Assembly: GCA_965116345.1 (NCBI GenBank)
Contig: OZ220680.1
Span: forward strand, 1,674,001-1,738,000
Length of the DNA: 64,000 bases
From: VXYL01 sp965116345
GTDB lineage: Bacteria; Pseudomonadota; Gammaproteobacteria; Pseudomonadales; Azotimanducaceae
Direction of reading: 5' to 3'
In this document: piece after piece, positions 8,842 to 16,354 of the stretch
Numbering within the stretch: position 1 is the stretch's first letter
How the letters are laid out: each line of letters starts with the position of its first letter
The notes under the pieces: generated by a model
What the model was told of the DNA's origin: nothing
The model's database searches: none
Seen by the model: only the letters and a program-made list of their open reading frames with translations
Translations under genes and position numbers: made by a program

Positions 8842-8886
8842 CGTAGGGGTGACCGCGCGTCTGCCAGGGCGCGCGGTCACCCCTAC
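8842..8886. repeat. GTAGGGG-family palindrome, copy B
   Basis: A perfect 18-bp inverted repeat: CGTAGGGGTGACCGCGCG at 8842-8859 and its complement at 8869-8886, separated by 9 bases. It lies between the thiolase gene and the phosphoesterase gene and can fold as a strong hairpin, so it may terminate thiolase transcription. The ends match copies at 664 and 41761. Confidence 0.8.
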
Positions 8887-8903
8887 GAACTCTGTTCAAC
8901 CGC

Positions 8904-9392
8904 ATGAGAATCGGCGTAGTCAGCGACACGCACAACAACGTCGCCAACGTCCGCGAGATCGTCGGCCTGTTCAATGCCGCTGGCGTCGAGAAGGTGGTGC
9001 ACACCGGCGACATCACGCGGGCCAAGACCCTCGATGTGCTGGCAGGGCTCGACGCGCCGCTCGTCGGGGTTTTCGGCAACAACGACGTCGAGCGCGACGA
9101 CCTCGAGGCCAGCGCCCGCGCCCACGGCTTCACGTTGGCCGAGCCGCCCCTGGAGCTGACCTGGGCGGGCCGGCGGATAGTGGTGGTCCACGATCCGCGG
9201 GATCTCGACGCGCTATCCCCGGACGACCACGATCTGGCCCTGCACGGCCACACGCATTTCCATCGGCTCGAGCGGGTCGGGGGTGGGCGGTTGGTGTTCA
9301 ACCCCGGCGAATGCGCCGGCCACATGAAGGGGTACAACGCCGTGGGGGTGGTGGATCTCGCCGATCTGCACGCCTCGTTGCTGAAATTCTGA
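8904..9392 (+). CDS. YfcE/MJ0936-type metallophosphoesterase
   Basis: A 162-residue calcineurin-like phosphoesterase with all binuclear-metal motifs: SDTHNN (D8, H10), GDI, GNND and HGHTHFH. Length and motif spacing match the YfcE/MJ0936 cyclic-phosphodiesterase family, which hydrolyses phosphodiester model substrates; the physiological substrate is generally unknown. ATG at 8904 follows a GTAGGGG palindrome. The next gene, a glycosyltransferase, starts 9 bases after its stop, so it may be the first gene of the glycan operon, though a functional link is not evident. Confidence 0.9.
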   Translation: MRIGVVSDTHNNVANVREIVGLFNAAGVEKVVHTGDITRAKTLDVLAGLDAPLVGVFGNNDVERDDLEASARAHGFTLAEPPLELTWAGRRIVVVHDPRDLDALSPDDHDLALHGHTHFHRLERVGGGRLVFNPGECAGHMKGYNAVGVVDLADLHASLLKF

Positions 9393-9401
9393 CGAACAGC
9401 C

Positions 9402-10592
9402 ATGAAGATCCTCATGGTGAACGACAACGACCCCGACGAAGTCGTCGGAGGTAGCGAACGCTATATCCTCGACGTCACCCGCGAACTCGAGGCCGCCGGA
9501 CACCAAGTTTCCTGGTTCACGCTGTCCGCCGCCGGGGGGAAGGACCGCCCGGAAACGCACGCCCGGCGCAGGGTGTTCGCCGTCGACCGGGAGCACGGGG
9601 TCAGGTGGTTGCTACGACACGCGCTGCTCTACAAGGCACTGTGGAAAGCGTTGAAGGACTTCCTGTCGGCGGTCGAGCCCGACGTCGTCCACCTGCACAA
9701 CAACTACCGTTATCCGCTGACCGTTCTCGCCGCAACGCGGGGCCTGCGCGTCGTGCAGACCGTGCACGACTACTGCCTCGTCTACCCCACCGCCTACTGC
9801 ACGCAGCCGCGCCCCTGCACCGGATCGGTGTTCGCCGCCCTGCGCCACGGCTGCATGAACTGGAAGCTGCTGGTCACCGAGGGCTGGCTGCTCTACGGAC
9901 GGCGGTTCCTCGATCCCCGTTTCGTGCACCGCTTCATCGCCCCGAGCCGCGATCTCGCCAGCCAACTCCGGCAACGCCTCGGATCAACCAAGGTCCGCAA
10001 CCTCGGCAACTTCCGGTCGCTGCCCGATGCCTGGGCAAGCACCATCCCCGAGTCGCGCGTAGTGCTCTACGTCGGCGCGCTCATCGCCCACAAGGGTGTG
10101 GGCGTCCTGCTGGACGCGTACGCGGCGATTGCCAAAGAGTTCGCGGATACCGAACTGTGGATCGTCGGAGACGGACCCGAGCGGCACGAACTGGAGACCT
10201 CCGCAGCAGCCTCGGGCACCCGCCGCGTACGGTTCCGGGGCCAGCTCGGCGAGCGGGAACTGGCCGACGTCTACCGTCGCTCGCGGCTGGTCGTGATCCC
10301 CAGTCTGTGGCTCGAGAACGCGCCGCTCGTCGCTATCGAAGCCATGGCCCACGGTCGCCCGCTGGTCGTCTCGCGCGTCGGCGGGCTGCCGGAACTGGTG
10401 GAAGACGGCGGCACCGGACTCACGTTCGCGCGCGGCGATGCGACCGACCTGGCGGCGAAGATTCGTACATTGCTCACCGACCAAACCCTCGCGCAACGCC
10501 TGGCGTTGGCCGGTCGCAAACGTTACGAGGAGACGGGATTGCCCGCCCGCCACCTGCACGCCCTGACGGCGCTCTACCGGGAGGGGTCGTGA
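9402..10592 (+). CDS. Glycosyltransferase family 4 (GT-B)
   Basis: A 396-residue GT4-type retaining glycosyltransferase that would move a sugar from a nucleotide donor to a glycan chain at the inner membrane. It has the N-terminal glycine-rich loop (VVGGSERYILDVTRELEAAGHQVSWF) and the C-terminal donor-site segment LENAPLVAIEAMAHGRPLV with the E-x7-E pattern, followed by VGGLPELVEDG. No transmembrane segment is seen. Its stop overlaps the next GT gene by four bases (GTGA). It opens the polysaccharide cluster; acceptor and donor cannot be read from the sequence. Confidence 0.92.
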   Translation: MKILMVNDNDPDEVVGGSERYILDVTRELEAAGHQVSWFTLSAAGGKDRPETHARRRVFAVDREHGVRWLLRHALLYKALWKALKDFLSAVEPDVVHLHNNYRYPLTVLAATRGLRVVQTVHDYCLVYPTAYCTQPRPCTGSVFAALRHGCMNWKLLVTEGWLLYGRRFLDPRFVHRFIAPSRDLASQLRQRLGSTKVRNLGNFRSLPDAWASTIPESRVVLYVGALIAHKGVGVLLDAYAAIAKEFADTELWIVGDGPERHELETSAAASGTRRVRFRGQLGERELADVYRRSRLVVIPSLWLENAPLVAIEAMAHGRPLVVSRVGGLPELVEDGGTGLTFARGDATDLAAKIRTLLTDQTLAQRLALAGRKRYEETGLPARHLHALTALYREGS

Positions 10593-12391
10593 CGAGGTTC
10601 GGCCGCGTCCTGGGCCTCGCAACCGGGCTGGGGTCGGCCTTGCGGGTCACCGGCGGCTGGCGTGAACTCGGTCGACTCCTGGGACGGGAATTCCGCCGCG
10701 CCGGTTTGCGGCGAGCCTACGGCGCGTTGATCGGGCTCGTGGCGATCGGCGGTCGCAACCGGGACCGCTGGTACCGACGATGGCTGGCATCAACGGAACC
10801 CGCCGATGCGCCAGCCACGCCCAGCAAGGTCATCGTCGTGGCGTCGTTCGCCGAACTGGACGACGACGCGTTCGACCTCAAACTGTCGCGGCTGGCGCAA
10901 TGCGCCGTCGCCAGCATGGTTTTCCTCGATGCGCGGTCGCCGCGCACCGAGTCCGTGCTGGCCACGCTTGCCGAGGCCGGCATCGCGGCCATTCCCACCC
11001 ACGGCGACTTCCGCCCAAACCACCCGTTAGCGACCCCCGTGCCCGCGGATTGCGTCGGACTGGTCTTTATCGGCCGTGCGTCATGCCCGAATCCACGCAA
11101 CCTGGGTGCCCTCTCCCAAGCCATCGAACGGGGAGCGGACCTCGTCTACGGCGACGCCGACGAGATCGACGCCCGCGGTCGGCGCCGACCCCGCTTCAAG
11201 CCGGACTTTTCGCTGGACCTTTTCCTCCACGACGACTTCGTGTCCGACTGCGTGGCGGTTTCCCGCGCCCTGCTCGACAAGGTCGACCCGTGGAACTTCG
11301 ACGATCCCCACGGCACCCTGCTGGGGTGGGTGTCCCATGCTTCCGCCGTCGAGCACCTGCCGATTATCGCGAGCCACACCCTTGGCGAACCGTCGCCACC
11401 GGTCGGACCACCGGCCTCGCTGGAGTCTTTCCTGAAGGCACGCTACGGCGACGACGCCAGGGTGGAGACCCGCGCGCCGACCACGCTCTGGCGCTGCCGA
11501 TTCGGCACCGATCCCGATCCCCGGGTCAGCGTGGTCATTCCCACCCGCGACCGCCTCGACCTGCTGGCGCCGTGCGTCGACAGCCTGTACGACAAGAACG
11601 ACGCGGCGCGCATGGAAGTCCTGATCGTCGACAACGGGTCCGAGGAACCCGACACGCGCGCCTGGCTCGCGCGGATGCAGGAGCGAAGCAACGTGCGCGT
11701 CATCGGTGCCCAGGGTCGGTTCAACTGGTCGTGGCTCAACAACCTGGCCATCGAAGTCGGCACCGGCAAGGTGTTCGTGTTCCTGAACAACGACACCTTG
11801 TCGATCACCGACGGATGGCTCGACCGGCTCGCCGAATACGCCCTGCGCGCGGACGCCGGGGCCGTCGGACCGCTCCTGCTGTATCCCGACGGGAGCATCC
11901 AGCACGCCGGTCTCGTCGTCGGTGGCGGCGACCTCGCCGACCAGCTCTACCGCGGTATTCGCCCGGAGTTTGACGACCACGCCTTCGTATCGCCGCTGCT
12001 GCCGCGCAACGTCTCGGCGGTCACGGGGGCGTGCATGGCCGTCAGCCGCGAGACCCTCGGCAAGCTCGGGCGATTCGACGAGCGGTTCCCGATCTCGGGC
12101 GACGTCGAGTTCTGCCTCAGGGCACACGGCCAGGGTCTCGCCAACATCTACGCGGCGGATGTCGCGCTGCACCACTACGAGAGCCGGAGTCGCGCCGGGC
12201 AGGTCGACCGCGACGACCTTCGCCGATTGGCCGCGGTGGTCGGGCGGAAAATGCCCCGGGATCCGTTCTACAACCCGAACCTCTCTGGAATAGCCGGGGT
12301 CGGGCGCGGCGGCCCGGCATTTGCACTGCTGCACGCGGACACCCGTGCGGAGCACCTCGGCGACGCGGCGACGAGTGCCGGCCAGCGGTGA
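10589..12391 (+). CDS. Glycosyltransferase family 2 protein
   Basis: A 600-residue protein with an N-terminal region of about 300 residues of unclear type and a C-terminal GT-A (GT2) domain. The GT2 part is marked by VSVVIPTRDRLDLLAPCVDSL, DNGSEEPDT, FVFLNNDT (DxD-like) and the acceptor-loop segment GACMAVSRETLGKLGRFDE. The layout resembles rhamnosyltransferase-like GT2 proteins of O-antigen loci. GTG at 10589 is chosen because it overlaps the preceding stop in a GTGA junction, and the same junction recurs at its own end (12388-12391). This points to coupled translation of three glycosyltransferases. Confidence 0.88.
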   Translation: MTRFGRVLGLATGLGSALRVTGGWRELGRLLGREFRRAGLRRAYGALIGLVAIGGRNRDRWYRRWLASTEPADAPATPSKVIVVASFAELDDDAFDLKLSRLAQCAVASMVFLDARSPRTESVLATLAEAGIAAIPTHGDFRPNHPLATPVPADCVGLVFIGRASCPNPRNLGALSQAIERGADLVYGDADEIDARGRRRPRFKPDFSLDLFLHDDFVSDCVAVSRALLDKVDPWNFDDPHGTLLGWVSHASAVEHLPIIASHTLGEPSPPVGPPASLESFLKARYGDDARVETRAPTTLWRCRFGTDPDPRVSVVIPTRDRLDLLAPCVDSLYDKNDAARMEVLIVDNGSEEPDTRAWLARMQERSNVRVIGAQGRFNWSWLNNLAIEVGTGKVFVFLNNDTLSITDGWLDRLAEYALRADAGAVGPLLLYPDGSIQHAGLVVGGGDLADQLYRGIRPEFDDHAFVSPLLPRNVSAVTGACMAVSRETLGKLGRFDERFPISGDVEFCLRAHGQGLANIYAADVALHHYESRSRAGQVDRDDLRRLAAVVGRKMPRDPFYNPNLSGIAGVGRGGPAFALLHADTRAEHLGDAATSAGQR

Positions 12392-13629
12392 CCACGATGC
12401 CCGCCGAAGCCGACGAACTCGACATCGTCTTCCTGTGGAAGCAGAACGACACGGGGATCTACGGCCGCCGTCAGGACATGTTCGTCAAGTACCTGGCCCG
12501 GCATCCGCGCGTGCACCGCATCTTCCATTTCGACGCGCCCGTGGACGTTCGCCAGTGGTTCCGCTACCCGCGCTCCCTCGGCGTCCGCGGCACCGAGGCG
12601 ATCGCGGTGATGCGTCAGACCATCGCCCGCAAGCTGCGCCTCGCTGACACGGACAAGGTCCGATTCGATACGTTCCTCAAGCTCGACAGCCGACGGGCGG
12701 GGTTCCGGACACTGTGCCGACAACTCGGCACCGGCGGGAGCTTCGCGGACTACCTCGAACGTGTCCTTGCCCGGCAGGACCGCCGACGGCGAACGGTGCT
12801 CTGGGTGTGCCCGACGGTGCCCGAGTTCCCGGCCATCTGCGAGCGTCTGCAGCCGGACCTCGTGGTCGCGGATGTGATCGACGACCAACGCCTTTGGCCG
12901 CTCACCGACACGGAGAGAGACGCGGTGGACAGGAACTACGCCGACGTACTCGACCGCGCCGATGTGGTCCTGGCCAACTGCGAGAGCGTGCGCGATGCGA
13001 TGCAGAGCTACGCCGACGAAGTGCATGTCGTTCCCAACGCGGCCGAAATCACCGATGGGGCCGAGTCATGGAGGCGACCGTGGGCGCTGCGGCGCTTGGG
13101 CGGCCCCATCATCGGCTACGTCGGCAACCTCGAAGCGGTGCGCATGGATGTGGACCTCGTCGCATCCATCGCCGCCGAGCGCCCGGATTGGCAGTTCGTG
13201 TTTATCGGTTCCGCGCAACGCGGCGAACCGCTACGCGCCATCGGCCAACGGCCCAACGTGCATCTCCTGGGCGTCCGCCGCTACCAGGACGCCCAGCGGT
13301 TCATCCGCCACTTCGACGTTGCGATCATTCCCCATCTCGACAACGACCTGACGCGGCACATGAACCCGCTGAAGCTGTATGTCTACTTCTCCCTCGGTGT
13401 GCCTATCGTGGCGACGCCAATCGCCAACACCGGTACCATCGGCGAGTTCGCCCGGATCGGCCGAACGGCGGACGAATTCGTCGACCGAATCGAGGCGTGT
13501 CTCGCGAACGGCCCTCCCGCACACTCGTCGAGGATCACAGCCGTAGTGGCGCAAAATTCCTGGGAAGCCCGTGTTGCGCAAGTGTTCGCGCTGGTCGACG
13601 AAGCCCTGCGCAAGAGCGTCAGTCGGTAG
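12388..13629 (+). CDS. GT-B glycosyltransferase, homologue of the C-terminal domain of the megaprotein
   Basis: A 413-residue glycosyltransferase of the GT4 type. It begins with LDIVFLWKQNDTGIYGRRQDM and has NCESVRDAM, VPNAAEI, GYVGNLE and a donor-site region RHMNPLKLYVYFSLGVPIVAT. The whole chain aligns with residues of about 930-1300 of the protein encoded at 16355-20263 (FWRQDDAGLYGRRFDM, NCDTVRDSL, GLVGNLE, MHPLKLLVYASLGVPTIAT), so the two are paralogues. The GTG start overlaps the upstream stop by four bases; ATG at 12397 is an alternative. The 3' end overlaps a convergent DUF1499 gene by 11 bases. Confidence 0.87.
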   Translation: MTTMPAEADELDIVFLWKQNDTGIYGRRQDMFVKYLARHPRVHRIFHFDAPVDVRQWFRYPRSLGVRGTEAIAVMRQTIARKLRLADTDKVRFDTFLKLDSRRAGFRTLCRQLGTGGSFADYLERVLARQDRRRRTVLWVCPTVPEFPAICERLQPDLVVADVIDDQRLWPLTDTERDAVDRNYADVLDRADVVLANCESVRDAMQSYADEVHVVPNAAEITDGAESWRRPWALRRLGGPIIGYVGNLEAVRMDVDLVASIAAERPDWQFVFIGSAQRGEPLRAIGQRPNVHLLGVRRYQDAQRFIRHFDVAIIPHLDNDLTRHMNPLKLYVYFSLGVPIVATPIANTGTIGEFARIGRTADEFVDRIEACLANGPPAHSSRITAVVAQNSWEARVAQVFALVDEALRKSVSR

Positions 13630-14353
13630 CGTCTTGCCAACGCTGCCGGAACGCACGAATGCGCTCGGCGTTCACCCCAAGATCCACCAGGCCCACCCGT
13701 GACACGGACCGCAAGTCGACGACCGAGCCGCCCTCGCCAGGTCGAATGCGGACGACGACGTCGTCCTTGAAACCGAACCAGAAGGTGGTGTCCGTGGCCT
13801 CCACGATACCGGCGCCCGGATCCTCGTTGACCACCTCCCAGCCGAGATCGCGGGCGATCTCCGCGGCCCGCACGAGGCCCGTTTCGACATCCCCCGGGGT
13901 CCGGATGGTGACGATGTCCGGATACCCATCGGCCTGCAGCTTCGCCTCTTCCGCCGTGTAGTCCAGGGAGTTGGACCCGGGCGGACGATGGTCGACAACC
14001 ACGTCGAATGTCGGCGGATCAGCGCGGTCGGTCGAGATGTCGTGGGTCGGCGCAACCGAGACTGCCTTCGAGTAATGCACCCCCGTCCAGCCGAGGATCA
14101 GTACGCCTGCCACCACCCCCACCAGGGCCGGCTTCCGGTCCGCCGGACGGTTCCTTGCGAGAGCAAATATGAACGCGGCAACCCCGAGCACAAGCGCAAG
14201 CACAGCGAGGACGGTGCCGCTAAACACCAGCGTGAAGCCCATGTTGTGGTCCCACAGGTCGAGGCGGTGACCCAACGCGCCGACCGGCAATGCGGCTGCG
14301 GCGATCAGGGAGATGAAGAAAGCGAATTTTGCGAGCAATGCGGTCTTGGCCAT
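13619..14353 (-). CDS. DUF1499 membrane protein
   Basis: A 244-residue protein with three or four N-terminal transmembrane segments (AKFAFFISLIAAAALPVGAL, GFTLVFSGTVLAVLALVLGV, ALVGVVAGVLILGW) followed by a DUF1499 domain ending in AERIRAFRQRW. DUF1499 has no established function. ATG at 14353 is preferred, with AAAGG eight bases upstream; an in-frame extension to 14464 would add a Cys-rich, non-hydrophobic stretch before the first membrane helix and is unlikely. It is convergent with the upstream glycosyltransferase gene and unrelated to it by function. Confidence 0.75.
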   Translation of the reverse strand: MAKTALLAKFAFFISLIAAAALPVGALGHRLDLWDHNMGFTLVFSGTVLAVLALVLGVAAFIFALARNRPADRKPALVGVVAGVLILGWTGVHYSKAVSVAPTHDISTDRADPPTFDVVVDHRPPGSNSLDYTAEEAKLQADGYPDIVTIRTPGDVETGLVRAAEIARDLGWEVVNEDPGAGIVEATDTTFWFGFKDDVVVRIRPGEGGSVVDLRSVSRVGLVDLGVNAERIRAFRQRWQDATD

Positions 14354-14528
14354 CTTGTGCCTTTCTACGGTTCCGCCCCGATACGAGCACCCTTCCGTCG
14401 GGCACGCACCGCCGGTCGGGCACGCATCGCTATTCTCAGCATCGTCGCCGTCCCGCCTCGACACCCGGCACCGATCCGTCGGTCGGAAGGTGGCGGTGGA
14501 TTATCCACAAGGAAGCCACTCACTCGAC

Positions 14529-15020
14529 TCACTCGACCACAGGTGGTCCTAGGTACTCACCGATGTGCAGCACCGACTCATCGCTCTCGGGCGGGAAGTC
14601 CGGGCCCGAGGGTTCGCCGATGTGCCGTACTCCATCTCCCGGCAGCGGTCGCCAATCGTCATCCGGGTCTCGGGGGATGCCGATGTGAACCGCTTCCACG
14701 TCCAAGTGAATACGGTACTCTGCGTCCGCATCCAGAAAACCGCCCACGTGCCGGATCTCGGCGTCATGCGGAACAAAATCGGCATCGGGATCCAAGGGGG
14801 CGCCGATGTGTGAAACGCCGGATTCCGTGACGATCGGCTCGTACGTGCCCACCGGGCCGGTGACGGCGGTTCGCACGGTCCGCAGCGAGTCCTTGTCCGT
14901 GTGTCTAGGCATCTCGCGCATCTCCGCCACGTCGTCTTGAGCATCCATCCACACGAAAACACCGACCATCCCCGTCACCGCAATCACGGCCAAGATTGCC
15001 GCAGCTCGAGGCCGTTTCAC
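14529..15020 (-). CDS. Membrane-anchored protein with five HIG repeats, unknown function
   Basis: The product (163 residues from GTG at 15020) has one N-terminal membrane or signal segment (AAILAVIAVTGMVGVFVW) and then an acidic tail with five degenerate repeats of about 14-24 residues: VSHIGAPLDPDADF, IRHVGGFLDADAEY, AVHIGIPRDPDDDW, VRHIGEPSGPDF and VLHIGEYLGPP. The topology puts the repeats outside the cytoplasm. I do not recognise a named family. The frame stays open to 15113, but that extension reads through the palindrome at 15052-15082, so a downstream start is likelier. It lies just downstream of a secreted small protein on the same strand. Confidence 0.6.
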   Translation of the reverse strand: MKRPRAAAILAVIAVTGMVGVFVWMDAQDDVAEMREMPRHTDKDSLRTVRTAVTGPVGTYEPIVTESGVSHIGAPLDPDADFVPHDAEIRHVGGFLDADAEYRIHLDVEAVHIGIPRDPDDDWRPLPGDGVRHIGEPSGPDFPPESDESVLHIGEYLGPPVVE

Positions 15021-15051
15021 TAGGAATGCTACGGCGCTCGCGCAAGACGGA

Positions 15052-15082
15052 ATAGGGAAAGTCCTAATCAGACCTTGCCCTA
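15052..15082. repeat. Degenerate single-hairpin copy of the H1 palindrome
   Basis: On the minus strand this reads CTAGGGCAAGGTCTGATTA followed by GGACTTTCCCTA, a diverged version of the first hairpin of the five-hairpin element (one inserted C and two mismatches). It lacks hairpins H2-H5. Its CTAG end overlaps the TAG stop of the gene at 15080-15448, so it probably acts as that gene's terminator. Confidence 0.7.
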
Positions 15083-15448
15083 GTTCAATACGTCGATCCT
15101 GTTCACGAAACAAAGACCGTTGTGGGTCTTCGCGTCGTCGACCCAGACTACGATGCGTTTGCCCAGCGCAAACGCCATCTGGACGGAGTCGAAATTGCGC
15201 GCGGCGTTGGACTTGCTGGCGTGGTCGCCACTACAACTGAACGTCACCCAGTTGCTCGAGCAGTTCAACCCCTCGTCGCTCGGCGCATCCGCCAGTCGCG
15301 CGGCGCAACCACCCCACCGATCGTCGGCGACGGACATCGTCCGCGTCACCGTCGTGACCAATGACTCCACGGCGGCGTCCGATGCGGTTTGCGGCAACGC
15401 AAGGATTGCGAACACCACCGTACAATTGACCATTAGACGCTTGCTCAT
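15080..15448 (-). CDS. Small secreted protein, unknown function
   Basis: A 122-residue protein with a clear N-terminal signal peptide (KRLMVNCTVVFAILALPQTASDA). The mature part has four cysteines, including GLNCSSNWVTFSCSGD and THNGLCFVNRID, which could form disulfides in the periplasm. ATG at 15448 is chosen because GGGAG lies six bases upstream. The C-terminal half (NWVTFSCSGD, ALGKRIVVWVDD, CFVNRIDV) resembles a small conserved secreted family seen in Vibrio-like and other gammaproteobacteria, recalled and not verified. Its stop codon is built into the adjacent H1-type palindrome. Confidence 0.68.
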   Translation of the reverse strand: MSKRLMVNCTVVFAILALPQTASDAAVESLVTTVTRTMSVADDRWGGCAARLADAPSDEGLNCSSNWVTFSCSGDHASKSNAARNFDSVQMAFALGKRIVVWVDDAKTHNGLCFVNRIDVLN

Positions 15449-15582
15449 CTGGATCTCCCTCGGTTCCATGGTTCGACTTGGCTATTCAAGCGCGTCGGCT
15501 GACGACAAACGTACGGTCGCCACCTGCGCCTGTCAATCCGCTTCGGGTTCACGCCTTGCCCCCGACTAGGCGAACTGCGACC

Positions 15583-16326
15583 GTGGCCGCTACGCTGTTG
15601 GACGAATACGCAGGAATCTGTACCCTGTGCGGCGAATTCTCGAGATTCCAGCATCTGGGCGGGTCGCCCAGGGAGTCGTACCGTTGCAGCAAGTGTTCCT
15701 CCTCCATCCGTGAACGGGGCCTCGCCCAAACGGTGCTCGACCTTCACGGCGAGGGGCAGTCGTGTGCGAGAGAACTCGCCCTCTCACCGCGTTTTGCTTC
15801 GCTGGCAATCTACGAGCCAGGGTTCAACGGCACCATCCGACGACATGTTGGTGACCTGCCGAACTACCGTTACTCGCACTACAGAGCGGAGGCGATCCCC
15901 GGTATACGCATCGACGGCGTAGGCAACGAGGATCTGCAACGCCTGACATTCCGCTCGGAGTCGTTCGATCTCGTGTTGACCTCCGACATTCTGGAACACG
16001 TGCGGCGACCGCATGAGGCATTCGCCGAGATCAAGCGTGTTCTCAAGATCGGTGGACGGCACGTCTTCACCGTGCCGCTACACTACCCCATGCGGGAGAG
16101 AACCGAATACCGCGTCGATACTTCGAGCGACGTCGACGTGCCGTTGCTGCCCGCCGCCTACCATGGGGACGGGCGTGGCGGGAAGTCACTTGTCTACACC
16201 GACTTCGGCAGGGACATGATGGAATCGTTGAGCCGCCTGAACACGCCCACCACCGTGCGTTTCGTCGATGCCAGCAACACGTCCCGACGCAAGGCCCTGG
16301 TCTTCGTCAGCACCAGAGTCGCCTGA
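15583..16326 (+). CDS. SAM-dependent methyltransferase with N-terminal zinc-finger-like segment
   Basis: A class I methyltransferase domain of 247 residues. The N-terminus has paired cysteines (CTLCGEF, CSKCSSSIRERG) that look like a zinc-binding module found in some glycan-locus methyltransferases. The core has FDLVLTSDILEHVRRPHEAFAE and the following VLKIGGRHVFTVP, typical of the Methyltransf_11 group. GTG at 15583 starts just before the zinc module; a TTG at 15478 would add 35 low-complexity residues. The next gene starts 28 bases downstream. Methylation of a glycan residue or lipid carrier is inferred from context. Confidence 0.75.
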   Translation: MAATLLDEYAGICTLCGEFSRFQHLGGSPRESYRCSKCSSSIRERGLAQTVLDLHGEGQSCARELALSPRFASLAIYEPGFNGTIRRHVGDLPNYRYSHYRAEAIPGIRIDGVGNEDLQRLTFRSESFDLVLTSDILEHVRRPHEAFAEIKRVLKIGGRHVFTVPLHYPMRERTEYRVDTSSDVDVPLLPAAYHGDGRGGKSLVYTDFGRDMMESLSRLNTPTTVRFVDASNTSRRKALVFVSTRVA

Positions 16327-16354
16327 GCCTCGTCTCCAGGACGATCAATCAGTC

